Of a stretch of DNA of 32,237 nucleotides, positions 15,598 through 24,237 are shown in pieces; position 1 is the first letter of the stretch; each line of letters begins with the position of its first letter. Made by a program: the position numbers and the translations under genes. The notes under the pieces are model-generated. The model was not told where the DNA came from, ran no database searches, and saw nothing but the letters and a program-made list of their open reading frames with translations. The stretch is from Cladosporium sp. IMV 00045 (taxonomy: Eukaryota > Ascomycota > Dothideomycetes > Cladosporiales > Cladosporiaceae): assembly GCA_001931905.2 (NCBI GenBank), contig MSJI02000376.1, positions 1 through 32,237 of the forward strand. The letters run 5' to 3'.

Positions 15598-18500
15598 ATG
15601 GACGCTCTCAAGGCATGCGCGACCAATGTGCAGGTCTTGACCGATGTCGACGCGACCCCTGTCCGACTCTACGCCTACGACGCGCCAGTGACTTCAGCGA
15701 AGACACCTCTTGCTTACAGAATAGCCGAGCTGCGGGAGAAGGGGATCGTCTGTACTGGTCGTGACGACCGTGTTTGGCTATTTGAATTGGACAAAGATGC
15801 TGCCGAGGACATGCCCACAGATTTCGTTCTAGAATTCACTGCAACAGTCGCAGAACCGGGCGAAGTGCCTGGCATGAACGCATGGTCAATCGCTACGACT
15901 TTCATACATGCCTTAGAAGGAGCTGTCTCATTTGCCTTGCTACGTGCCTATGGCGCCCTGAAACTTTCTGCTTGGACGTGGCTGCTTCCAGAAGCAGGAC
16001 AGCAGACGCTGAGTGTCTCTATACACATGAATCACCGGTTCTCCGAGGATGGTAAGAGGTTGAATGTGGCCACGAGCGTACGGGAGTCGGATATGTCAAG
16101 AATCTCACACACACTTTTGGGCGACACGTGTGACATTGTCCTGGCTCCTGCTGGATTGTCTGCCAAGTTAGCTTCGGGAAGCAAAGTTGGTAGCAAAGCC
16201 GCGAAAGTGCCTGCTGAGTTGCGTAATGATCAGTGGAAGACTCTCGTGGGAACGTCGCTGCTCGCGGAAGGCATCAAATTGGCGGAAGAAGTTCAGTGGG
16301 TGAGCGTCGCTGTCTCCGGCGCATCACAAGGAGTACTATGGCCTGCATCTCTCTGCTTCTTACCGTCTAGAGGTACTGGTATTGACCAGCTGGGCGAGAT
16401 GCCGCCTAGCGATTGCCATTCATGGCCCCAAAACGCCGACCTGGAGGCTCATGGAGACCCTTTGACATTTGCAGAGGAATGGTCTACAGGATACGCAGAG
16501 CGCGAGCATGCACATTCACTGCACAACGCTACTGTTGACGAGGACACTGCCATGGACGATGCTGTAGGCGCGCAACCTCCTAATAACTCGACGGCTTTTG
16601 ACGTGACATCGCCGCCATTGACCCATCGTCCTGATCTACAAGCCTTCCACGGAATATATCCTACACCACCAGACGGTCTCGCAGGGCACACTGGGCCGCA
16701 AACGCAGCCTCATTCGGACAATCTGGCTGCTCAACCCGCTGAGATGGTCACGCAACCTGCCTTCACGCCGTCCGACCCCTCACATGAAAACACCGTTGCT
16801 ATCCTCGATGCTATGCCTGTTACTGAGGGCGACCAGGCGCAGCGCAATCACAGTATCGTCTCATCCATTGGAGCCCAAGGGCAGGATTGGAATCGTGGTT
16901 CATCTGATGATCTATTTGGAGATATGGATGATCTCGAATATGGAAGGGATGAAGTTGGGGACGCCGACTTTAACTTTTTCGATGAACCCGACGATGTCCC
17001 AGAGAAGGTTCACGATAGATCACACCCACCCGCGGAACCGGATACGACTACAGCCTGCCAGGACTCTGAGAGGGATGGAAAGGATCAAGAGCAATTAACT
17101 GGGACTGGTGACGGCTTGGACCAAAGTGAAGACAACCGTCATGCCCACCTCGAGCAAAAATCAGATGAGGCGATAAACACAGATGCGCTCGACGAGACCT
17201 TACCTGCATTCGTACCGCCATACGATGAATGCGCTGATGCGGCGAAATCGGCGCAAAAGTCAACCGAGCGCGACATGGCCGAAGCTTCGAAATGTGACGA
17301 CAACAAACCGCTCTCTCCTTTCGGAATCAGAGAAGCTTTGCTCCCACCGCCCATTCCAGCTAGCGCTTCGCAAACACACATCAAATCCGAACATGAAAGA
17401 CGCAGGAGCAGCTTCGGACCCTTGGTTTTCAATCCGAGCGGCTCCCTCGCATGTCGGTTGTCATCATACGACTATTCTGATTACAGACCTGACGAGCGCA
17501 AAGCGAGTTATGACATGGCTCCTACCAGAGTACCTCTCTCCGAGACCCACCGGTCACCCTCATCGACGAGCTCAAGTAGCTCTTTGAACAACCAAGAGAT
17601 GGACGACGAAGACCAGAACGATGTCGATAGTGACGTCGATTCACTTTCTACAAGTTCAGATTCGACCCCAATGGCGGAAGTGAAAGTCGGGGAAAAGCCG
17701 TCTCCGGCCACAAGAAAGCGCAAGCGGACGCTGGAAACTGCTGCGTACTGCGGTCCGCAGTCAAATGATACCCGGTCAGGTGACCGTACTGGTCAATTCA
17801 ATCAACTGGATGCACCGACTGCGAGAGGGGAGCAGCATGGCTTGCTTTTACTTCTGCTCGGGAGAATTGATACCACAGACGAGAGTCGTGATCGGACGCA
17901 GAGCTCCTTCATCCAAGCACTCTCGGATGAAATGAAAGCTCAAAACTCCCCAACAAACAGTTCGCGCGGCGCAGTGGGCGATACAACACAGTTGTTCAAG
18001 CCGTCAACGATGGCCGTTACGTCAGACTTGACAGTGATGGAAGTTTTTCCTGAGCTGAAGCCCGAAGATCTCGTGATCGTAAGCCAAATAGTGGCCGAGC
18101 AAGCCACCAGTACTACTAGAGCCATTGTACATGTGCTTGATCCTCAAAGTTTCAACGCAAACGGTGCAAGTAGCGAAGAGCATCTATTACTCAGTGAGCT
18201 GGAGGAAACAGTCAAAGTAGGCATCCCTCATATCGGCGCATGCGACATCCCCTCGCTCGCTCTCGTTCGCGAGTCACTCGCAGTCCAGCGGCCGCAACAG
18301 CCTCAACAAACAGCATCTTCAGTGTCACAAGCTAGGCATCCACCACGACCACCTCCACGCATTGACCCAACAACGCTTGGCCCAGATATCCTTCCTTTGC
18401 CAGCATCTTACATTCGAGTCCAACGGGGAGATGCAAAATGGGAGATGGTTCCTAGCGCGCTCAGTTTCTGGGAAGCACTTGGAGTTGGCCCAGTCAGTGG

Positions 18501-20256
18501 GCCCAAAGATGTTAGGCATTTCTGCATATCTCCCAACGGCGATACGCCGAGCTACCAGGTTCTGGCCTTCTTGCAAGATCTCAAGGCTACATATGAATGT
18601 TGCAAATTCGGATCAATGGCTTTAGGCGCTGAGGCCGTCGATCAGCGTGCCGCACAAAACATCGACGTTCAGACGATCACACCGGTCTCTTATGACAACT
18701 CAACACAAAAGTCAACAGCAGAAATGGCACAGGCGTTCTTGCAGGCAAGTACAACATTGGGCGTCCAGCTCGCTGCGATCGCCTTCGACGATCCGCATCG
18801 CACATTTGTGATTTCAATGGTCAACCCATTACACCACTCGAACACGAAGCATCGAAGTTTGGCAGACCAGTGTTTTGCTGTCTGCTTCTTGCAACTTTCC
18901 AAAGCTTACCGAACCGCAGCCGCGCGAATCGCAAAGCGTGATGGCAAAACCGTTTCGCCAACCTCAATGAGCGATATCGACTTCAAGATCCTGCCCCTTG
19001 ACCTATTAGAGTCATGTTCCGGTCTTGCCGTCCCCGCCGCACATCAGATCGCATTTGTTGCGCGCGAATTCTACGATCGATGCCCTCCTTCAAATGATGC
19101 GATGGACGATCCATGTCCGATGTCAAATGCCGTAGCGCCCAGTGTCGAATTGGTTGCACCATTGCCAAAGCGCATCAGTTTCCAACTCACTTCAGAACCG
19201 CCAACAGACTTGCTGCACGAGGCAAGCGTTCTTCACATCGCTTATGCTACCAGCGACGACGGAGAATGGGTCAATGCAGTTTGGCACGACAACACCGGAC
19301 GATATGTGAGCAACAGCGCTTTCTGCTTGCAGGGCAGGAGTTTCGCAGACGTTGCTCTGGAGGTGTGGAAGCGGACCATGCAGTTGATCAAAGCGCGAGA
19401 TGTGATATGGCGTCTGTTCATCGCAACGACCGGCTCTGATGGAGTCGAGACAAGCAGGGCCAACTGCTGGAAAGACATCATTGCCCAACACACAGATCGC
19501 AAGCAGCTGCTTAGTGTGACGCTGCTTCACTTTCAGCCCAGTCTTTCCTTGCGAATCTTGCCATCTCTCGACCCAGCAGCCCAGCCAGGACAAGGCACCG
19601 GATCAGGTGCTCCAACGCCAGTCGCGACGCCGCTTCCAGTCAACGGACAAGTCGTTTCCACATCCTCGCCGGATACAGTAGGTACTGGAACCGCAACAGT
19701 CACCGCACCACCTACGCCTGCCCCAAGCGAGGCAGCTTCGAGTATTCTGGAAGCCGATCCTGAAGCTCACCTCATCGAAACGGAAGACGAAACATGGGGC
19801 ATGCTCATTGACCGACACGTCGCCTCGATCCTTCGCCCATCGCCAACAAAAATCTTCACTGCAACTCAAAAGCCAGACAATTCCGAAGCCCTCTCCCACG
19901 CCTTGATAATCAAACGAGGCAAAACCCCATCCTCGCCCGACAACACAGCCGGACCCAACGAAACCCCCTTCCCCTGCGCAGGCGCCAGTCTGATATGGAC
20001 TCTACGCGTGCGGCCCAAGGGCGACCGGCAGGGCGGAGGGGAGAGAATGAACGTGGACGAAGGCAGCGCTCGCCACGCGGAAGTGATGCTCAGGGAGGTT
20101 TTGGGGTTCTTCAGAAATCTCGGTCTGCTGAGCAGGATCAAGGGCCTCGATCCCAGTGGTCTGGTGCCGGTGCATATCGCCGCTGCTGCGCAGGGCGCTG
20201 AGGGCTTGAATGGGTTGTTGGGGAATCGGGGTCGGGGTAAGGGAGAGTTGGGATGA
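15598..20256 (+). CDS. MED13: Mediator complex subunit 13 (MED13/SSN2), copy A
   Basis: The single exon gives 1552 residues from the ATG at 15598; the upstream in-frame codon at 15568 is TTG. Residues 1 to about 300 form the N-terminal Med13 domain (starts MDALKACATNVQVL, later QGVLWPASLCFL). A long disordered Ser/Asp/Glu-rich middle follows, with a basic nuclear-localisation-like RKRKR at 706-710. A PIWI/MID-like part near 930-985 contains GPKDVRHFCIS, and the C-terminal Med13 domain starts near PLPKRISFQL (1188) and includes DVIWRLFIATTGSDG. MED13 links the CDK8 kinase module to core Mediator and helps repress or tune RNA polymerase II genes; it acts in the nucleus. It is transcribed away from ENP2. 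About 7% of residues differ from copy B, mostly in the disordered middle. One substitution at the stop makes this copy one residue longer. Confidence 0.93.
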   Translation: MDALKACATNVQVLTDVDATPVRLYAYDAPVTSAKTPLAYRIAELREKGIVCTGRDDRVWLFELDKDAAEDMPTDFVLEFTATVAEPGEVPGMNAWSIATTFIHALEGAVSFALLRAYGALKLSAWTWLLPEAGQQTLSVSIHMNHRFSEDGKRLNVATSVRESDMSRISHTLLGDTCDIVLAPAGLSAKLASGSKVGSKAAKVPAELRNDQWKTLVGTSLLAEGIKLAEEVQWVSVAVSGASQGVLWPASLCFLPSRGTGIDQLGEMPPSDCHSWPQNADLEAHGDPLTFAEEWSTGYAEREHAHSLHNATVDEDTAMDDAVGAQPPNNSTAFDVTSPPLTHRPDLQAFHGIYPTPPDGLAGHTGPQTQPHSDNLAAQPAEMVTQPAFTPSDPSHENTVAILDAMPVTEGDQAQRNHSIVSSIGAQGQDWNRGSSDDLFGDMDDLEYGRDEVGDADFNFFDEPDDVPEKVHDRSHPPAEPDTTTACQDSERDGKDQEQLTGTGDGLDQSEDNRHAHLEQKSDEAINTDALDETLPAFVPPYDECADAAKSAQKSTERDMAEASKCDDNKPLSPFGIREALLPPPIPASASQTHIKSEHERRRSSFGPLVFNPSGSLACRLSSYDYSDYRPDERKASYDMAPTRVPLSETHRSPSSTSSSSSLNNQEMDDEDQNDVDSDVDSLSTSSDSTPMAEVKVGEKPSPATRKRKRTLETAAYCGPQSNDTRSGDRTGQFNQLDAPTARGEQHGLLLLLLGRIDTTDESRDRTQSSFIQALSDEMKAQNSPTNSSRGAVGDTTQLFKPSTMAVTSDLTVMEVFPELKPEDLVIVSQIVAEQATSTTRAIVHVLDPQSFNANGASSEEHLLLSELEETVKVGIPHIGACDIPSLALVRESLAVQRPQQPQQTASSVSQARHPPRPPPRIDPTTLGPDILPLPASYIRVQRGDAKWEMVPSALSFWEALGVGPVSGPKDVRHFCISPNGDTPSYQVLAFLQDLKATYECCKFGSMALGAEAVDQRAAQNIDVQTITPVSYDNSTQKSTAEMAQAFLQASTTLGVQLAAIAFDDPHRTFVISMVNPLHHSNTKHRSLADQCFAVCFLQLSKAYRTAAARIAKRDGKTVSPTSMSDIDFKILPLDLLESCSGLAVPAAHQIAFVAREFYDRCPPSNDAMDDPCPMSNAVAPSVELVAPLPKRISFQLTSEPPTDLLHEASVLHIAYATSDDGEWVNAVWHDNTGRYVSNSAFCLQGRSFADVALEVWKRTMQLIKARDVIWRLFIATTGSDGVETSRANCWKDIIAQHTDRKQLLSVTLLHFQPSLSLRILPSLDPAAQPGQGTGSGAPTPVATPLPVNGQVVSTSSPDTVGTGTATVTAPPTPAPSEAASSILEADPEAHLIETEDETWGMLIDRHVASILRPSPTKIFTATQKPDNSEALSHALIIKRGKTPSSPDNTAGPNETPFPCAGASLIWTLRVRPKGDRQGGGERMNVDEGSARHAEVMLREVLGFFRNLGLLSRIKGLDPSGLVPVHIAAAAQGAEGLNGLLGNRGRGKGELG

Positions 20257-20732
20257 TGTGATTCTCATCGTGAATAATTTGAGTAGATCTAAGCTTTACG
20301 CACAAGCAAGACCTGCTTTTGATCCACCGGTGCTCTTGTCCGAACACGTGGCCTGTTACATTTACGCAGTCTTTGGATAGCATGCCCGCATGATGAAATC
20401 GAATGAAAGGGAAGAAGCCTGCACAGCGCTTGATATTCGGCCGTGAGGACTGAACTGAGCCCAACAAGAAACAGCGACTTGATGTGAAAACCCCTTTTCC
20501 AAAGGAATGCTTTCCTGAGCAAGATATATGAGAGATAGGTAGATAGATACCGAAATGAGACACCACGATGAAAGAAATCCACAGAGATAAAGAGGGACGA
20601 CAAAGCACCCGTCTCTCTGCCCCCATCCCTCCTCGCTCCTCATAACGCCTCCGCCAACGAGATCGGTCAACCAAGGAAATAAGAACAGATAAGAGCACTT
20701 CGCGCAAAAATTCCGAGGCACACGAAAAAAAA
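20257..20732. other. 3' flank of MED13, copy A, ending at the gap
   Basis: This is shared with 31615 to about 32070 in copy B. A stretch around CACGTG (20345-20350) and GCAGTCTTTG is better conserved than the rest. Minus-strand frames here (up to 209 codons if read through the Ns) are not preserved in copy B because of indels, so I treat the region as non-coding. It ends in an A-run (20725-20732) directly before the Ns. Confidence 0.55.
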
Positions 20733-20752
20733 NNNNNNNNNNNNNNNNNNNN
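20733..20752. other. Assembly gap of 20 Ns
   Basis: Twenty consecutive Ns separate copy A from copy B. A round 20-N gap is normally a placeholder of unknown true size set by an assembler or scaffolder. The sequence on its left ends in an A-run; the sequence on its right starts inside permease intron 1. Confidence 0.99.
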
Positions 20753-20771
20753 ATCAAGTCTCAACACCTAC

Positions 20772-21145
20772 AAATAGTTCCATCCAGCCATGAAACCCAA
20801 GGCGTCGTCCACCCAGTGCCCAGCTTGACGGATGAATCCTCCGCTGACCGGGTAGGCCACAGTCATTTCCGCGAGACAGTTGCTGATCAAAGCCAGAACA
20901 CAGCTGTACATGATGTAGGCGATCAGCAGGCTAGCTGGGCCTCCAAAGGCTAGACCATTCCCGATCCTGATGAAGAGAGAAGTTCCAATGGCACCTCCGA
21001 TGCAAATCAGCTGGACTTGTCGATTGCTCAGGCGGCGATGCAAGCCATTTCCTTGCGCGGCGTGAGGTGCGTTTCCTTCGGATGAGTTGATCTCATCGCC
21101 CGCGTAGGCAGACGTTGGCGGGGAATCCAATTCTTTAGAAGACAT
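20772..21145 (-). CDS. Amino-acid permease, exon 1 only, copy B
   Basis: The ATG at 21145 opens 124 codons plus two bases, matching exon 1 of the permease at 9417-9790, with the same GTAGGT donor at 20771-20766. Only 19 bases of intron 1 are present before the Ns, so the other three exons are missing from the assembly here. About four residues differ from copy A, all in the first 35. The GGAIGTSLF signature is intact. Nothing in the visible part is broken, so it is either the start of a complete second gene whose rest lies in unassembled sequence, or a true duplication fragment. Confidence 0.8.
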
Positions 21146-21869
21146 CTCCAGGGATCCAGGTCGTTAGATGAAGCCTCACGTTGACCTTTGTCCTGACCAT
21201 TTTTGAGCGATCGCTCATGTTTTAAAGGGCGCGAACACTGCGATTGCGGGCAATATGCTTCCGAAAGCTGAGGCCCGTTGAGATATGCTAGAGATGTGGA
21301 TTTGTTAGGGCATTTCCAATAATTGCCGTTTAAGGAAACTTTCGAGAGCAATGGGTCCACGATAGGATTCTGTTGACCAAAACTTTCGCCGTATCGGGAA
21401 ATTCTATGTTTGCCATCATGCTGGAAAGGCATAGCCACGCCCAATGAAGGTCCGACGCTGTCCTGTCTGTAACAACGTTATAGAGAGAATAGCTGTGACG
21501 ATCATTTCAAATGAATTTGCTTATACAGACAAGGCTGTAGAGGCGAGCGTTGGCATTGGAGTAAGCGTCAAGCAAGTGGCGTCAAGATCAAGCAAGCCGT
21601 GAGAATAATAGGGCGTGAGTGCCAAGCTCGTTAGCGAGAGACGGGATGCTCTTACGTGTTCGTGCTTGGTGAGAGCTTTCTTGCGCCTCACTTTTGCTTG
21701 TCATCGACATTTACCTTTTTCCGTTCTTGCTCTCGATCAAGCATTCGCCATTCGATCAGATTTGCAGCTATCTTGTGAAAAAGAAATGACGAACTTTGGT
21801 ACCTGTCACCGTATGTGAAATTCGGCATCTATCGGCATCTCGAAGATTCCGGCTTAATGTAGGCTCATC
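21146..21869. promoter_or_regulatory. Divergent promoter of permease and acyltransferase, copy B
   Basis: The counterpart of 9791-10517 is nearly the same length (724 bp), with scattered substitutions. The GTCAAG-type motifs are kept, near 21566-21600, while the AAT run is one unit shorter. The last 70 bp before the acyltransferase ATG are highly similar to copy A. Confidence 0.6.
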
Positions 21870-23180
21870 ATGAATGAACCGCTGGATATATTCGGGCAAA
21901 ACCCGCGGTTGAACAGGCTCTATACTCAGCTGTGTTTCTGCTTTGCTCTCGAGGATTCTACCGTTGATGGAACACCCATTGTCGAACTTATCACGAGGGG
22001 TCTCACTAGGTTGACTGAGAGCGTTCCTTGGATCTCGGGCCAAGTCAGTACAGATCGATCCGGAAAGGCGAGATTAACACCATTGAACGATTTACCTTCC
22101 CTCAGACAGAAGGACCTTACAAAGGAATCGCCGTCCTTTGACGAGTTTCGCCAAGCATGTTTTCCTTTTACAATGATGGACGAGAACGTCATTGCGTCAC
22201 GTAATACGTTGCCCTCACAAAACGATTTATCAGCACCTGTGCTCTCGATACAAGTGAATTTCGTCCGCGGAGGCATCTTCTTGGTCGTGGATGCCCAGCA
22301 CAATGCCATGGATCTTAGGGGCCAAGCGCAGATCATCTACCTACTATCGAAAGCGTGTCGCGGAGAGCCTTTCTCAAGAGAAGAAATTGCCGCGGTAAAT
22401 ATCTCCAGGGCAGATGTAATCCCCCTATTGTCGAGTGACGAAGCCAGCAAGGTCCAACCAACACCAAAGCAGCCTGCATCGAGCACATCATCAGGTAGCT
22501 CAGGAGTTTGGGCATATTTCAGCTTCTCTTTAACCGCATTAAGATCTCTTAAAACTGGCTCAGCCGAAGGTATGACCACCGGTTTTGTCTCCACGGACGA
22601 CGTCCTGAGTGCATTTGTATGGCAATGCGTGACCCGGGCTCGGATGCATAGGCTTCCGCAAGCAGACGCACATTCTACCTTTGAAAGGCAGGTAGATGCA
22701 AGGAGACACTTGGGCATATCAGAAGCGTACACGGGCAACGTAACATGCAAAGTCTCAGTCACCCTGGCACTAAAGGACATTGTTCAGAGCCCGCTCGGAG
22801 GAATAGCATCTAAATTAAGGGAAGCGATATCTTACCAGGCAGATATCGGTCTACAGACTCGCCTAGCAGCAACGCAGCTGCATCAATCATTACAAAATTC
22901 GACAAAGACGACATCTCAATCACGACCGAAGGTATCCTCGACCGATATCAAGATGAGCTCATGGGCTAAAGAGGATTGCTATAATTTTGATTTCGGTGGT
23001 CCACTCGGCAAACCAGAGGCAGTACGACGACCGCGCTTTGAAGGATGGGAAGGTCTCGCGTACATGATGCCTAAAAGATCGGATGGAGAGATTGCTGTTG
23101 CCCTCTGCCTTAGAGTGGAGGACCTTCAAGCGTTGAAATCAGACGAGCTATTCAACGAGTTCTCTAGATATATTGGGTGA
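21870..23180 (+). CDS. BAHD acyltransferase, trichothecene 3-O-acetyltransferase-like, copy B
   Basis: It is 436 residues, the same length as copy A with no indel. HNAMD is at 144-148 and the NFDFGGPLGKPE motif at 372-383, so it should be catalytically competent. Differences from copy A cluster in residues 29-120 (for example VDGTPIVELITRG, STDRSGKARL, LTKESPSFDEF) and in 192-236, whereas residues 239-303 are identical. Many replacements change charge, which may alter substrate choice; that is inference. Its neighbours are as in copy A: permease exon 1 upstream on the other strand and SRPBCC 260 bp downstream. Confidence 0.9.
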   Translation: MNEPLDIFGQNPRLNRLYTQLCFCFALEDSTVDGTPIVELITRGLTRLTESVPWISGQVSTDRSGKARLTPLNDLPSLRQKDLTKESPSFDEFRQACFPFTMMDENVIASRNTLPSQNDLSAPVLSIQVNFVRGGIFLVVDAQHNAMDLRGQAQIIYLLSKACRGEPFSREEIAAVNISRADVIPLLSSDEASKVQPTPKQPASSTSSGSSGVWAYFSFSLTALRSLKTGSAEGMTTGFVSTDDVLSAFVWQCVTRARMHRLPQADAHSTFERQVDARRHLGISEAYTGNVTCKVSVTLALKDIVQSPLGGIASKLREAISYQADIGLQTRLAATQLHQSLQNSTKTTSQSRPKVSSTDIKMSSWAKEDCYNFDFGGPLGKPEAVRRPRFEGWEGLAYMMPKRSDGEIAVALCLRVEDLQALKSDELFNEFSRYIG

Positions 23181-23440
23181 AGACTCCCTTTCCATGGAGG
23201 CCACCTTGTTACTTGCAATTAGCGATAGCGTGATATTAGAGAGCAAAATAACAATCACTCGGTGAGATGCCGAGTTTCAGCATGTGTGATACAAGCTGTA
23301 CGCCCGAAAGTATATCGAGGGAACAGCTTGCTTAGCTGCCTCGGCTTGTCGACCTCAGCTCGTAAAGATTGCCTGTTATTCGCATGATATCAAGTATCTT
23401 CACCGCAAAATTACAACAGACAAAGGCATTGATTGAAGCC

Positions 23441-23989
23441 ATGTCCACTCCACCAACGCGATCCTACCCAGGCGATGATCTGATCCCCGACGCCAACATG
23501 GTCTACGACCAAACGGAAGACCTCCACGCCTCACCGTCAGGAATCTGGCCCTGGCTCGTCCAACTCGGCAAAGGGCGAGCGGGTTGGTACTGTCCAGCAT
23601 GGCTCGAAAAGTGGTTTCCGAAAGGTTGGGCAGCAAGCAGAGCGATCAATCCAAAATGGCAAAGGCTCTCAGTAGGGGATCGAGTGGCAGACTACGGCTT
23701 CAGCAAAGACGATTACTTTGACGTGGCGATAATCGAGCCGGAGAGAGCGTTGGTGTATCGCTCTGATCGGCACGGGTGTCAATTCGCCTGGGCTTTGTTG
23801 TTGCATGAGCATACCGATGAGACGGCGCCACCCCGTACAACGGTGCACTTGAGGTTCACGGGTAGGATTGCTGCGACTGGCGCGAAGAAATGGTTGATTA
23901 TTTGGTTTGGTGGCATGATGGATTATATTAGTACGGCGCCGATGCTTGCTGGTTTGAAGGAGAGGGTTGAAAGGGCGCATGGTAATTGA
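23441..23989 (+). CDS. SRPBCC-fold (START/polyketide-cyclase-like) protein, copy B
   Basis: It is 182 residues from the ATG at 23441, the position homologous to the copy A start. An in-frame ATG at 23384 would add 19 residues, but copy A has no equivalent start, so I prefer the shorter form. PGDDLIPD, IWPWLVQLG, VGDRVADYG and IIEPERALVYRS are all kept. Changes include Lys26 to Glu, Lys34 to Gly and Ala75 to Arg. The fold and inferred ligand-binding role are as for copy A. Confidence 0.75.
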   Translation: MSTPPTRSYPGDDLIPDANMVYDQTEDLHASPSGIWPWLVQLGKGRAGWYCPAWLEKWFPKGWAASRAINPKWQRLSVGDRVADYGFSKDDYFDVAIIEPERALVYRSDRHGCQFAWALLLHEHTDETAPPRTTVHLRFTGRIAATGAKKWLIIWFGGMMDYISTAPMLAGLKERVERAHGN

Positions 23990-24237
23990 TGTACTCTGTC
24001 AAATTTTGACACCATTCCATGAGCCAGGTGAGCGTGTGCTCTTGACGATGTGATGAGGCGAGAGGCGCCAAGAATGAGTTCACAACATTGGTATCGATGA
24101 TGACTTTTGTGTAACTTCTTTACCTAAAATATGCAAGTGGCTTCCATCCTCGAAGAATAAGTGACCGTCCCAAACGCCATGCTGAAAAGAGAAGCTGAAT
24201 TGCCGCTAACATTCGCTTGCAGTTTGCGGGCCTATAA

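Larger units (their letters stand above)
9398..20732 (+). repeat. Copy A of the 11.3-kb duplicated block
   Basis: From ATCAAGTCTCAACACC at 9398, inside permease intron 1, to the last base before the Ns, this block matches 20753 to about 32070 in the same orientation, with the same genes and spacing. The offset is 11355 at the permease, 11353 at ENP2 and 11361 at MED13, so only small indels separate the copies. Both coding and intergenic DNA are shared. Copy A joins the single-copy left part of the window without a gap and ends in a short A-run at the assembly gap. Confidence 0.95.

Noticed and set aside
20138..20767. A 209-codon minus frame across the gap
   Set aside because: It runs through the Ns and overlaps MED13; the frame is not kept in copy B.
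23384..23440. A longer N-terminus for SRPBCC copy B
   Set aside because: Copy A has no matching ATG, and the added residues do not resemble the family.
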